The notes beneath the pieces are model-generated. The model did no database searches. It saw only the letters and a program-made list of their open reading frames with translations, and was not told the origin of the DNA. Positions 53,732-62,955 of a DNA stretch of 64,000 nt are shown in pieces. Both the position numbers and the translations under genes were made by a program. This DNA comes from Shimazuella soli (lineage in GTDB: Bacteria > Bacillota > Bacilli > Thermoactinomycetales > Thermoactinomycetaceae), in contig NZ_JAKWBN010000003.1 in assembly GCF_022511585.1 (NCBI RefSeq), positions 248,001 through 312,000 of the forward strand, written 5' to 3'. Each line of letters opens with the position of its first letter. Position 1 is the stretch's first letter.

Positions 53732-54578
53732 ATTTGGTCTTTAAGTAGTTTTCTAATTTTACAAAGTGATAGCCTTCCTGTAACAAACGTGGTATTGCTT
53801 TTTGTATTCCTTCAGCAGTATCTCCTTTCGGTTGATTCATATGCAAAATGATAATGGAACCAGGTTTTGCACGAAGCATCGAATGTTCTACTTGTTTGGT
53901 AGTAAAGGTTGCCCCAGCATCTCCGATAATATCAAAATTAACGGGGATTTCATTTAAGTCGTTCACGATATGGACAGCGATATCATCATAATAGGCAGTT
54001 CCAGAACGGAAAAATTTAGGGAATTTGCCAGTTAGTTTTTTTATTTTTTGTGCATTGCCGTTAATTTCATTGTAAACATTTGAAACATTTTTGGTTCCCT
54101 GTATCCCGTAGACGCTTCGCCCTGTTACCGATAACGGCCGATGTTCCGTTCCGTGGTTTTCGATTTCAAATAATGGGTTATGAGAAAGCTCCATAAATGT
54201 ATCAGGATTGGCATCGATCCATCTGGAATTGATAAACAAAGTAGCAGGAATGTGGTGTTTGTTTAAATATTGAATAATAGCTTTATCGTAACCACTTCCA
54301 TGTTTCCCTCCACAAGCGTCAAAGGTAAGCGCGATTACTTTGCCGTTCGTCGGCAGTTTTCGCACCACTCCTGGAACATCCACTCCCCATTTTATTGGTT
54401 TGCGATTTTGATAACGTTTTATTTCTTGTGTTTTGGAAGGAATGGTTGTTTTTTTCTTCAAAGCAGTAGTGTGTTGTTTCACTTGTGTTTGTTGGACCCG
54501 CTGTAGTTCTGATTTTGAAACAATCGAACAAGCTGTCAATAGACATAAGGAAGCAAAGACAATGAGGTAGTTTTTCAT
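53730..54578 (-). CDS. Polysaccharide deacetylase lipoprotein
   Basis: 282 residues. Lipobox LTAC with Cys17; linker rich in Lys/Thr/Gln; NodB domain with catalytic base Asp87 in LTFDACGG and metal ligands His142/His146 in NHGTEHR, then FRSGTAYYDD. The Cys/Gly (DACGG) in place of DDGP is the variant form seen in several Bacillus secreted deacetylases. Modifies peptidoglycan or a surface glycan. Overlaps the upstream corA by 4 bases. Confidence 0.88.
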   Translation of the reverse strand: MKNYLIVFASLCLLTACSIVSKSELQRVQQTQVKQHTTALKKKTTIPSKTQEIKRYQNRKPIKWGVDVPGVVRKLPTNGKVIALTFDACGGKHGSGYDKAIIQYLNKHHIPATLFINSRWIDANPDTFMELSHNPLFEIENHGTEHRPLSVTGRSVYGIQGTKNVSNVYNEINGNAQKIKKLTGKFPKFFRSGTAYYDDIAVHIVNDLNEIPVNFDIIGDAGATFTTKQVEHSMLRAKPGSIIILHMNQPKGDTAEGIQKAIPRLLQEGYHFVKLENYLKTK

Positions 54579-55537
54579 TCTTTAAAAAACCATCCTTTAC
54601 GTTTGAACCATGTGTACATCACTAGTGCAATAATAAGCATAATACCGAGGATCATAAAGTAACCATAATGCCATTTTAACTCTGGCATGTATTCAAAATT
54701 CATGCCATAGACACCAACGATGAATGTAAGCGGCATAAAGATGGTCGTGAACAAAGTCAATGTCATCATGATGATGTTCATTCGATTGGAGTTGATAGAG
54801 ATATGATTATCGCGAATATCGGATGCCATTTCTCTGCTAGAATCAATCATCGAACTCAATTTGCTCAAATAATCATAGACATCCATATAGTACCGCCGTT
54901 CTTCGTCACTGCCAGAGAGATGATCCGATTGCGTGATTCGAAAGATGAGATCACGCAGAGGATAGACAGCATGGCGCAAGCGCAGTAATTTCCGGCGAAT
55001 GTGAAATACTTCATCCATCTGTTTCTGCATTCTCCCTGCTCTTTCCCGGCGCATACCAATTTGTGTCAATCGATCTTCCAATTTTTCTGCCACTGGAAAG
55101 AAAGAATCTGTTATTTTGTCGATGATTTTATAACAGATATATCTGCTGCCAAGCGATTGAGCATTGGAGTCGCTCAGCATTCTTTTCCACACGATATTAA
55201 TTTCATCTTGGGGATTATAGTGGAAAGTGACGACATATTGACGATGCTGGAAGATATCTATTTCTTTTGGCCTGAGGTTATCTTTATCAATCGCATTGAT
55301 TACGAAAAAATGATAATCATCATAATCATCCAGCTTCGTACGCTGTTGCAGATGAAGACAATCGAGTATTGCTAATTCATGGAATCCGAGCTTGTACAAT
55401 TCATTGGCTTCTTCTGCTGTCGGTTCATTGAAATCAATCCAATACCATGCTAATTCATTACGCTTTTGTTCCATATCTTCAAGCTTTAAATCTTCTAGCA
55501 CTTCTCCTGATTTGCTATAGGCCAGTATACGAATCAT
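54575..55537 (-). CDS. corA: CorA-family magnesium transporter
   Basis: 320 residues. Long N-terminal cytoplasmic alpha/beta funnel, stalk helix (RLRHAVYPLRDLIFRIT), then two C-terminal helices with the selectivity motif VGVYGMNFEYMPE. Pentameric Mg2+ (or Co2+/Zn2+) channel. Short basic tail KRKGWFFKE. Coupled to the deacetylase gene by ATGA. Confidence 0.93.
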   Translation of the reverse strand: MIRILAYSKSGEVLEDLKLEDMEQKRNELAWYWIDFNEPTAEEANELYKLGFHELAILDCLHLQQRTKLDDYDDYHFFVINAIDKDNLRPKEIDIFQHRQYVVTFHYNPQDEINIVWKRMLSDSNAQSLGSRYICYKIIDKITDSFFPVAEKLEDRLTQIGMRRERAGRMQKQMDEVFHIRRKLLRLRHAVYPLRDLIFRITQSDHLSGSDEERRYYMDVYDYLSKLSSMIDSSREMASDIRDNHISINSNRMNIIMMTLTLFTTIFMPLTFIVGVYGMNFEYMPELKWHYGYFMILGIMLIIALVMYTWFKRKGWFFKE

Positions 55538-55712
55538 ATTTTCATAAACTCCTCTTCATAGCATACCTTTCATTTTAGACTGAAAAAAATCACAGCACAA
55601 CTATACGAAAAATTAATAGAAAACGGTTTCTATTAAGAGTGTATAAATATCTGTTTAACAGTAGGATAAGAAATGCCAACGAGACTTATACACCTGTCGC
55701 AGTACACGTAAG

Positions 55713-55970
55713 ATGAGGAAGACAGGAAGCAAAAACACAGAGAAAGAGACAGATATGCTTCTGCGACCATATGAAATCCTCCTTGAAATCCTCCTGTCGT
55801 TTCTAGTGGCATGTGTGCTGGGGCTCCAACAGGTCGGAGTCGAGCAGGTTTGGAACAGTATGTCTCATCACTTCATGGAACATACGAAGCACGAACAGGA
55901 ACACCAGCATGATCCCCATACTCCGGAGGAACGCTGGAGGCGGAGGAAGGGCAAACCGAACATGAACTAA
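55713..55970 (+). CDS. Small His-rich single-pass protein in a GC-richer islet
   Basis: 85 residues. Basic head, one membrane segment (ILLEILLSFLVACVLGLQ), then a His/Glu-rich tail (SHHFMEHTKHEQEHQHDPH) followed by RWRRRKGK. The His cluster could bind metal. A 60-base sample is 55% GC (33 of 60). Start uncertain between ATG 55713 and ATG 55755, the latter behind GAAAGAGAC. No family recognised; one of the islet genes. Confidence 0.5.
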   Translation: MRKTGSKNTEKETDMLLRPYEILLEILLSFLVACVLGLQQVGVEQVWNSMSHHFMEHTKHEQEHQHDPHTPEERWRRRKGKPNMN

Positions 55971-56181
55971 TCCATGCCCATCGATCTTGAAAGGTCAGTA
56001 AATGTGAGATAAACAAAAGAAACATCAGTCGCCCCTTTGTGGAATTACAGGGGGAGCAACTTCAAGCGATTTGTCGCAGCTGTCCTCTTCGCCGTTTTGG
56101 CCCTTACGGCCACAGGGTGAAGCTAGAAGAAGGTAGAAACAGCATCCGCTGACACTTGCGACATCCGCTGAGACTGATCAA

Positions 56182-56233
56182 GGCGGACAGCAGCACTTCT
56201 CTGACTTCGGTTAGAGAGGAGCAGCTGTCCGCC
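56182..56233 (+). terminator. Long GC-rich hairpin, UUCG-capped
   Basis: GGCGGACAGC pairs perfectly with GCTGTCCGCC, and an inner stem TTCTCTGAC/GTTAGAGAG is closed by TTCG. No T tract. The 55971-56342 gap otherwise holds a signal-peptide-like reading KRFVAAVLFAVLALTATG (near 56068-56121) that lacks a start codon and ends in TGA, probably a decayed ORF. Confidence 0.6.
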
Positions 56234-56342
56234 GCGCCATTTCATTGGAATTTTAATAATTTTCCTTTACCTTTTGTTCGTTTTTGATTACGATAGATAT
56301 AAGAATCTCCATCTGGGAGATACTTTTGACTGGGGAGGACCC

Positions 56343-57005
56343 ATGCAGTTCAAGCAGCCTCTGGCAGCCCTCGGTACGGCCGCTGTGGCCGTATCGCTCG
56401 TTGCGGGATGCTCGTCCACGCCGGCACACTACGGTGCGGTCAAGGCGTCTCGGCTCGACGCGACGCCGATCGCCGACTGGAAGTCCAAGGCGGTGAAGGT
56501 TCGCTGCGAGCGCGACGAGTACGCGGTCTACAAGGACAGTGGGCGCAAGATCCAGAAGTGCTACGAGCCCTCCAAGACCGCGGTGATGACGCCGGTCAAC
56601 AACTGGCGCCTCACCATCAAGTACTGGTGCGGTCGCGGCAAGAAGCTGAGCTTCGTCCCGGGGACGGGAAGGAAGCTGGTGTTCTGCTTCGAGGGCCAGA
56701 AGAAGCGCAAGGCCACGGCCATGCCGGTGAGCACGTGGAAGGCGACCCCGTCGTGGAAGCCGTCCACGCCGGGAACGTCGAACAACGTCAACCCGGGGAC
56801 GCCGTCCAAGCCGAAGACGCTGACCCCGGCGACTCCGTCCAAGCCGAAGACGCTGACCTCCGGTGGCACGTCCACGGGCGGCAGCTCGGGTGGTTCGTCT
56901 TCGGGCGGCAGCTCGGGTAGCTCGTCTTCGGGCGGCACGTCCAAGGGTGGCAGCTCGGGCGGCTCGTCGTCTTCGGGCGGCATGTCCGGCGGCAAGCGCA
57001 AGTAA
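56343..57005 (+). CDS. Gly/Ser-rich lipoprotein of actinobacterial type
   Basis: 220 residues. Signal peptide and lipobox LVAGC (Cys23); a central region with two similar units (ADWKSKAVKVRCERDEYAVY and NNWRLTIKYWCGRGKKLSFV, each with a later Cys-F/Y-E); then TPSKPKTLTP repeats and a long GGS linker ending KRK. A 60-base sample is 68% GC (41 of 60) with G/C third positions throughout. GGGGAGGA before ATG 56343. Probably a surface protein; origin by transfer from an actinobacterium is inferred from composition and style. Confidence 0.85.
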   Translation: MQFKQPLAALGTAAVAVSLVAGCSSTPAHYGAVKASRLDATPIADWKSKAVKVRCERDEYAVYKDSGRKIQKCYEPSKTAVMTPVNNWRLTIKYWCGRGKKLSFVPGTGRKLVFCFEGQKKRKATAMPVSTWKATPSWKPSTPGTSNNVNPGTPSKPKTLTPATPSKPKTLTSGGTSTGGSSGGSSSGGSSGSSSSGGTSKGGSSGGSSSSGGMSGGKRK

Positions 57006-57017
57006 CCAGTCAAATGT

Positions 57018-57065
57018 GGCGGGCGCAGCTCTCTAAGACAAACGTCAAGGAGAGCGGTGTCCGCC
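57018..57065 (+). terminator. GC-rich hairpin after the lipoprotein gene
   Basis: GGCGGGCGCAGCTCTCT pairs with GGAGAGCGGTGTCCGCC (16 of 17, counting G-T) over 14 bases. No T tract. Its distal arm TGTCCGCCGCG repeats that of the hairpin at 56182. Confidence 0.65.
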
Positions 57066-57207
57066 GCGTGGTTTTATGGGGGAAAATATGTATATTACCA
57101 TTGCCAGAAAGAAGAAGTTATAAAAAAATAACTTTTTGATACATTTTTTTGCATAATCATGTATAATAACTCATTGAGATGAATTTTTATTACATGGGAG
57201 CGGATGA

Positions 57208-58470
57208 ATGATGAGTAAAGAAAAAATTGTACTTGCCTATTCGGGCGGTTTAGATACTTCCGTAGCGATTCGCTGGTTGACGGAAAACTATGGATATGAT
57301 GTGATTGCTGTTGCGCTTGATGTAGGGGAAGGAAAAGATTTGGATTTTGTCAAAGAAAAAGCGTTGAAAGTAGGAGCTGTAAAATCAGTTGTTGTCGATG
57401 CAAAAGAACATTATGCGAAACATTTTCTCGCATCTGCTTTAAAAGCTAATGCGATGTATGAAGGGAAATACCCTCTCGTATCTGCATTGTCTCGTCCTTT
57501 GATCTCGCAGATTTTGGTGCAAGTAGCAGAGGAAGAAGGAGCAGTTGCCGTTGCACATGGATGTACTGGGAAAGGAAACGACCAAGTGAGATTCGATCTT
57601 TCGGTTCAAGCTTTAAATCCAAATCTCAAAGTAATTGCTCCTGTTCGGGAATGGGCGATGTCCCGTGATGAAGAGATCAAATATGCACAGGAACACAATA
57701 TTCCAATTCCCATTGACTTAGACAACCCTTACAGTGTGGATCAAAACCTTTGGGGACGCAGTTGTGAATGCGGTGTACTGGAAAATCCTTGGACTGCTCC
57801 ACCAGAAGGTGCTTATGAGTTGACGAAATCCATTGACAATACACCAGATGAAGCAGTGGAAGTAGTCATTACTTTCGAAAAAGGGATTCCAACGGCATTA
57901 GATGGTGTAAAATTACCTTTGCATCAATTGATCACCACGTTAAACCAAATTGCAGGCGAACATGGTGTCGGTCGAATTGATCACGTGGAGAACCGCTTAG
58001 TAGGAATCAAGTCACGGGAAGTATATGAGTGCCCAGCAGCGATTACATTGATTACTGCGCACAGAGAGTTAGAATATTTGACTTTGACACGCGATGTAGC
58101 GAGATTTAAACCATCGATCGAACAGAAATGGGCAGAACTTGCTTACGACGGCCTCTGGTTCTCTCCTTTGAAATTGGCATTGGATGCATTTGTCGATGAA
58201 ACGCAAAAATTTGTAACAGGTACTGTGCGTGTGAGATTGTACAAAGGAACTGCAACAGTTACAGGTCGGGAGTCAGAATACTCCTTGTATAACGAACAGT
58301 TGGCTACTTATTCTACAGATGATACATTTGATCATCAAGCTGCTGTCGGTTTTATTAAATTATGGGGATTACCGACGCATATTTATGCAACGATACATGA
58401 AGATGAGGTGAAAGCAGATGAAACTTTGGGGCGGTCGCTTTACCAAGTCGACGGATCAACTGGCGCTTGA
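57208..58470 (+). CDS. argG: Argininosuccinate synthase
   Basis: 420 residues. ATP pyrophosphatase motif [16 protein letters not shown], then [14 protein letters not shown], and the substrate-binding [14 protein letters not shown]. Joins citrulline and aspartate. Somewhat longer than usual (about 400-405), because the frame runs 53 bases into argH. GGGAGCGG before ATG 57208. Upstream sequence ATGTATAATAACTCA near 57160 could include an ArgR box, not certain. Confidence 0.96.
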   Translation: MMSKEKIVLAYSGGLDTSVAIRWLTENYGYDVIAVALDVGEGKDLDFVKEKALKVGAVKSVVVDAKEHYAKHFLASALKANAMYEGKYPLVSALSRPLISQILVQVAEEEGAVAVAHGCTGKGNDQVRFDLSVQALNPNLKVIAPVREWAMSRDEEIKYAQEHNIPIPIDLDNPYSVDQNLWGRSCECGVLENPWTAPPEGAYELTKSIDNTPDEAVEVVITFEKGIPTALDGVKLPLHQLITTLNQIAGEHGVGRIDHVENRLVGIKSREVYECPAAITLITAHRELEYLTLTRDVARFKPSIEQKWAELAYDGLWFSPLKLALDAFVDETQKFVTGTVRVRLYKGTATVTGRESEYSLYNEQLATYSTDDTFDHQAAVGFIKLWGLPTHIYATIHEDEVKADETLGRSLYQVDGSTGA

Positions 58471-59842
58471 ATTTCAAGCATCGATCTCTTTTGACCAAAA
58501 GTTAGTGATGGAAGATATCATTGGAAGCATTGTGCATGTCGAGATGCTGGGCGCCAATGAAATTTTGACGATCGAAGAGACCGAAACGATCAAAGCTGGA
58601 CTGAAAACGTTACTGGAAAAAGCAAAAGCTGGAGAATTGCAATATACCGTAGAACATGAAGATATTCATATGAACATTGAAAAAATGCTGATTGATCTCA
58701 TCGGGCCAGTTGGGGGTAAGTTACATACAGGTCGGAGCAGAAATGATCAAAGTGCATTAGATGTGCATCTGTATGCGAGAAGAAAAACAGTGGAACTGGT
58801 AGAACAGGCAGTTGCTTTATCAGAAGCGCTGCTCTCACAGGCAGAGGAAAATGTAGATACCCTGCTGCCTGGGTATACGCACTTGCAACGGGCACAACCA
58901 GTGAGATTTGCCCACCACTTGCTCGCTTATGCGAGTATGCTGGAGCGGGATATGGGTAGATTAATCGATAGTTATAAACGGACAGATATGTGTCCGCTTG
59001 GAGCAGGAGCGATTGCAGGTACTACTTTTCCTATCGATCGCCAATATGTCAAGGATCGTCTCCATTTTGCAAACCTCTATGAGAATAGTATGGATGCAGT
59101 GAGCGATCGCGATTATATTGTGGAATTAACCTCTGCATGTTCCTTGATCATGGTGCACTTGTCACGGTTGGCTGAAGAACTTATTCTTTGGACGAGTGAA
59201 GAATTTCAATATGTCGAACTAGATGATGCATATTGCACAGGCAGCAGTATGATGCCCCAGAAAAAAAATCCAGATATTCCCGAGCTGGTCAGAGGGAAAA
59301 CAGGGAGAGTCTTTGGGGATATGATGGGTCTTCTGACCATGCTGAAAGCTCTGCCGCTCAGCTTTAACAAAGATATGCAAGAAGATAAAGAAGCTTTATT
59401 TGATGCAGTCGAAACAACAGAAAATTGTCTAACCTTGATGAGTGCTGTTATCGAAACGATGGTTGTCAAAAAGGAAAAAATGTTACAAAATATACAACAG
59501 AGTTATTCCAATGCAACAGATTTAGCAGATTATTTGGCTTCAAAAGGAGTGCCTTTTCGACAAGCGCATGAAATTACCGGAAAAACGGTACTTTATGCTA
59601 TTTCAAAACAAAAATATTTACTGGCATTATCGTTAGATGAATACCAACAATTCTCTCCCATCGTAGAAGAAGATATCTATGCATTTCTAGCTGAAGAAAA
59701 TGTAGTAGAAGCTAGAAAGAGTGAAGGTGGCACAGCTAGAGCACAAGTCGAGAATCAATTAATATTAAGACGTCGGTCTCTTGATGAGACAAAGCAATGG
59801 TTAAAAGCAGCGGAAACTGCTAAGAGGCTCATTCAAGTCTAA
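58418..59842 (+). CDS. argH: Argininosuccinate lyase
   Basis: 474 residues. Starts [39 protein letters not shown] and the family signature [20 protein letters not shown] are intact. Releases arginine and fumarate. ATG 58418 lies inside argG behind GAGGTGAAA, so the two genes overlap by 53 bases in different frames. Confidence 0.96.
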   Translation: MKLWGGRFTKSTDQLALEFQASISFDQKLVMEDIIGSIVHVEMLGANEILTIEETETIKAGLKTLLEKAKAGELQYTVEHEDIHMNIEKMLIDLIGPVGGKLHTGRSRNDQSALDVHLYARRKTVELVEQAVALSEALLSQAEENVDTLLPGYTHLQRAQPVRFAHHLLAYASMLERDMGRLIDSYKRTDMCPLGAGAIAGTTFPIDRQYVKDRLHFANLYENSMDAVSDRDYIVELTSACSLIMVHLSRLAEELILWTSEEFQYVELDDAYCTGSSMMPQKKNPDIPELVRGKTGRVFGDMMGLLTMLKALPLSFNKDMQEDKEALFDAVETTENCLTLMSAVIETMVVKKEKMLQNIQQSYSNATDLADYLASKGVPFRQAHEITGKTVLYAISKQKYLLALSLDEYQQFSPIVEEDIYAFLAEENVVEARKSEGGTARAQVENQLILRRRSLDETKQWLKAAETAKRLIQV

Positions 59843-59893
59843 TATTTGGTTTTTCTTGCCAACGATGAAAAAGACAAGATCTGTTATAATAAG

Positions 59894-59930
59894 TCTCCAG
59901 TAAGTATTATTGCTTATACTGGAGATTTTT
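59894..59930 (+). terminator. Terminator of argGH
   Basis: TCTCCAGTA pairs perfectly with TACTGGAGA over 14 bases; five T follow. The rest of 59931-60253 is AT-rich with a possible TTGACT at about 60108 for ftsE and no gene. Confidence 0.85.
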
Positions 59931-60253
59931 GCTGTCAAATTCGAATATATCATCATTTAGAAAAATATTAGTCTAGGAAACGTTAAGAATGATGCTATAA
60001 TAGAAAACAGGTTTTTTGGACAGTGGATTCTTTTACTCTAGAAACACAAACTCGATAGCAAATTGGAAGAAAGTTTTCTTTTACTTTTGATTACCAAATA
60101 CTGTTGACTTGGAATGTTATTCTTTATTTATTGACTATTATTCCTATTAAAAGAGGAAACTGAGAGAAGTTTCGAGAAATACCTGACTACCTATCCTAAG
60201 TGATAGGCAAAATCGCTAACGACAAATGCTGTGCTAAAACGGAAGGTGATTTT

Positions 60254-60940
60254 ATGATAGAAATGCACGATGTATGGAAAGTCTATCCCAATGGAATTGA
60301 AGCACTGCGAGGGATCGATGTAAAGGTAGACCAAGGTGAATTTGTCTATATAGTAGGGCCAAGTGGTGCAGGAAAAAGTTCTTTTATCAAACTCATGTAC
60401 CGGGAAGAAAAACCAACTCATGGCGTTGTTTTGATTAATGGTGTAAATGTAAAACGTGTTCGTGACTGGAAAATTCCTTATGTGAGACGCCGGATTGGTG
60501 TTGTGTTTCAAGACTATAAGTTATTGCCACACTTATCTGCATATGAGAATGTTGCATTTGCAATGGAGGCAGTAGAAACACCAAAACGTGAAATGAAGCC
60601 TCGCGTTCAAGAAGTGTTAGAGTTAGTAGGATTGGGAGATAGAATGAAGGCCTTGCCATCCCAGTTATCTGGTGGGGAGCAACAGCGGGTTTCCATTGCT
60701 CGGGCAATTGTCAATAATCCCACTTTTATTATCGCAGACGAGCCTACTGGGAACTTAGACCCAGAAAACTCTTGGGATATCATGTACCTCTTAGAAGAGA
60801 TTAACGCACGCGGGACGACAGTTGTTATGGCAACACACAACAAAGAAATCGTAAATACGATGCGCCAACGAGTTATTGCGATCGAACAAGGCGTGATTGT
60901 GCGAGACGAATTGGGAGGCGAATACGGTTATGAAGATTGA
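60254..60940 (+). CDS. ftsE: Cell division ATP-binding protein FtsE
   Basis: 228 residues. Walker A GPSGAGKS at 35-42, LSGGEQQRVSIARAIV, Walker B FIIADEPTGNLDP and VVMATHNKEIV. Works with FtsX as a mechanical ABC system that activates wall hydrolases. ATG 60254 is preceded by GGAAGGTGAT; earlier in-frame codons lack a site. Overlaps ftsX by 11 bases. Confidence 0.96.
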   Translation: MIEMHDVWKVYPNGIEALRGIDVKVDQGEFVYIVGPSGAGKSSFIKLMYREEKPTHGVVLINGVNVKRVRDWKIPYVRRRIGVVFQDYKLLPHLSAYENVAFAMEAVETPKREMKPRVQEVLELVGLGDRMKALPSQLSGGEQQRVSIARAIVNNPTFIIADEPTGNLDPENSWDIMYLLEEINARGTTVVMATHNKEIVNTMRQRVIAIEQGVIVRDELGGEYGYED

Positions 60941-61826
60941 AACCTTAGGTCGCCATTTTCGCGAAGCGTATCGCGGAATCATGAAAAACTCATGGATGAG
61001 CTTTGCGGCAATGGGTACTGTGGCTGTAACACTTTTGATTTTTGGAGTGTTCCTTATTTTTGCGTTTAACATCAATTACTTGACCAAAGAATTGGACAAG
61101 CAATTAGCTGTGCGAGCATCTCTTCAAGATGGCATGCCAAAAGCCAAACAAGTAGAGATTCTCAATAAAGTGAAACAAAATCCGCTCGTAAAAAAAGCTG
61201 ATCTTGTCCCTAAAGATCAAGGTTTAGAAGAGATGAAGAAAAGCTGGGGAGATGCAAACTTTATTGAAGGTTTGAAGTCCGGTGATCAAAACCCATTACC
61301 AGACATTATTCGAATCGAGCCAAGCGACCCCAAAAAAGTGAAAGAACTGGAATCACAAGCTAAAAGCATCGATGGTATTGTAGCAACAGACTCTGGTGGT
61401 GGAGTGACCCAAACCTTACTTGGATTTTCTGGTGTAGTTCGAAATGTCATTCTTATTTTCGGTATCGCATTGTCTGTGTTAGCTGCGTTCCTCATCTCCA
61501 ACACAATTAAACTGACCATTATTGCAAGACGGAAAGAAATTGAAGTTATGAGACTCGTAGGTGCGAGTAACTGGTTTATTCGTTGGCCATTTTTCATCGA
61601 GGGTGCTTTTATCGGGGTAGTTGGTGCTATATTACCGATAGGGATTTTGCTGATCTTGTACCAAGCATTTTTCGATACAGTGAATTCAGGTGCTGCATAT
61701 ACCGTTATTCAGATGATGCCTGTAACTTCCCTAGGGGCATATTTAGCAGTCAGTACATTTGTTTTAGGTGCAATAATTGGTATCTCTGGTAGTTTACTCT
61801 CTGTTCGTAAGTTCCTCAAAATATAG
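60930..61826 (+). CDS. ftsX: Cell division permease-like protein FtsX
   Basis: 298 residues, four membrane helices with a large extracellular loop (about residues 45-170) that normally contacts the hydrolase. Typical FtsX segments: HFREAYRGIMKNSWMSFAAM and RRKEIEVMRLVGASNWFIRW. ATG 60930 behind GGGAGGCG. The adjacent M23 coiled-coil proteins are its likely partners. Confidence 0.95.
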   Translation: MKIETLGRHFREAYRGIMKNSWMSFAAMGTVAVTLLIFGVFLIFAFNINYLTKELDKQLAVRASLQDGMPKAKQVEILNKVKQNPLVKKADLVPKDQGLEEMKKSWGDANFIEGLKSGDQNPLPDIIRIEPSDPKKVKELESQAKSIDGIVATDSGGGVTQTLLGFSGVVRNVILIFGIALSVLAAFLISNTIKLTIIARRKEIEVMRLVGASNWFIRWPFFIEGAFIGVVGAILPIGILLILYQAFFDTVNSGAAYTVIQMMPVTSLGAYLAVSTFVLGAIIGISGSLLSVRKFLKI

Positions 61827-61858
61827 ATTTTTGACACCACAGAACTTGGGGGGATTAT

Positions 61859-62929
61859 ATGAGACGCCTATTTATTGCTAGCCTATCTACTTGCCTAGCA
61901 TTTAGTTTATGGGGTGCAGATGCTTATGCTGCACCTTCAAAGAAATCCGAACAACAAGAAAAGCTGAAGCATATACAAGAAAATAAAAAGTCGAAAAATC
62001 AACAGCTCGGACAAGCTCAGAGCGAATTGAACCAGTTGAAGAAGGAAATCGCACCGATCGAAAAACAAATGGATCAATATGATACTCAGCTTCTACAACT
62101 GAATAAAGACATCGCAGCAAATGAAAAGTTGTTAAAGCAGCAGCAAAAACAGTTAAATGCAAGAGTGATCCATCTCTATCAAAGCGGCGAAATGGGTTAT
62201 ATGGGGCAATTGATTTCTGCCAAAACTTTTGGGGAATTTTTTGCTCGTGTAGAAGGTATTCGTCTCATCGTGAAGAATGATAGTAACTTGTTGACAGAGT
62301 ACAAGCAAACAGCAAAGTCTATTGCGTATAAAAAGAAATCCATTGAGGTTTTACGAGCAAAGATTCAACCGCTTTTTGCAAAAGAAAAAGCCAAAATCGC
62401 AGAAATCGAAAAGAAAACACAAGGAATCAGCAAAGAACTTGCTAATATTCAACATGATGAGGAAGTTACAGAAGCAGCTATTAAAGAGCAAGAGCGATTG
62501 GAAAAATTAGCATCTCAGCAATATAGTGGGAATTTTGGCACCGGTGTATTGATGAAACCTGGAATTGGATCAATTACTTCAGGGTTTGGTTATCGTTGGG
62601 GGAGACAACACAAAGGTATAGACATCGATGATAACAAGCCTGGTCCTGACGGTAAGAAAATTTTTGCAGCGGATGACGGAGTAGTTATTCTAACTAAATC
62701 TGATCCTGATGGTTTTGGGTATTACATTGTGATCAAACATTCAGATGAGCTATCCACTTTATATGGTCATATGTATCGAAGCACTGTGCGTGTATCAGTC
62801 GGAGAGCATGTCAAAAAAGGACAATGGATTGCTGATATCGGCAACAACGGACACTCTACTGGATCACACCTGCATTTTGAAGTACATAAAAATGGAGAAG
62901 CAGTTGATCCGATGCCATACATATCTTAA
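61859..62929 (+). CDS. Murein hydrolase with coiled coil and M23 domain (EnvC-like)
   Basis: 356 residues. Signal peptide (cleavage near AYA-APSKK), a coiled coil of about 200 residues rich in Gln/Lys/Glu, and a C-terminal M23 domain with all zinc elements: HKGIDID, TLYGHMYR and GSHLHFEVH. All catalytic residues are present, so it may be an active endopeptidase, unlike E. coli EnvC. Directly downstream of ftsEX, which in other bacteria controls such proteins. GGGGGGATT before ATG 61859. Confidence 0.92.
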   Translation: MRRLFIASLSTCLAFSLWGADAYAAPSKKSEQQEKLKHIQENKKSKNQQLGQAQSELNQLKKEIAPIEKQMDQYDTQLLQLNKDIAANEKLLKQQQKQLNARVIHLYQSGEMGYMGQLISAKTFGEFFARVEGIRLIVKNDSNLLTEYKQTAKSIAYKKKSIEVLRAKIQPLFAKEKAKIAEIEKKTQGISKELANIQHDEEVTEAAIKEQERLEKLASQQYSGNFGTGVLMKPGIGSITSGFGYRWGRQHKGIDIDDNKPGPDGKKIFAADDGVVILTKSDPDGFGYYIVIKHSDELSTLYGHMYRSTVRVSVGEHVKKGQWIADIGNNGHSTGSHLHFEVHKNGEAVDPMPYIS

Positions 62930-62955
62930 TAGCTACATTCTGGGAGGACGTTGAG

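Noticed and set aside
56408-57013. Long frames in both directions over the high-GC lipoprotein gene
   Set aside because: Expected shadows in high-GC coding DNA; only the frame from 56343 has a ribosome site, a lipobox and G/C-biased third positions.
13804-57065. GC-rich islets as contamination or misassembly
   Set aside because: They are several short separate blocks, each joined smoothly to host DNA with host terminators near the edges; a chimeric contig would more likely give one long junction. Raw reads would settle it.
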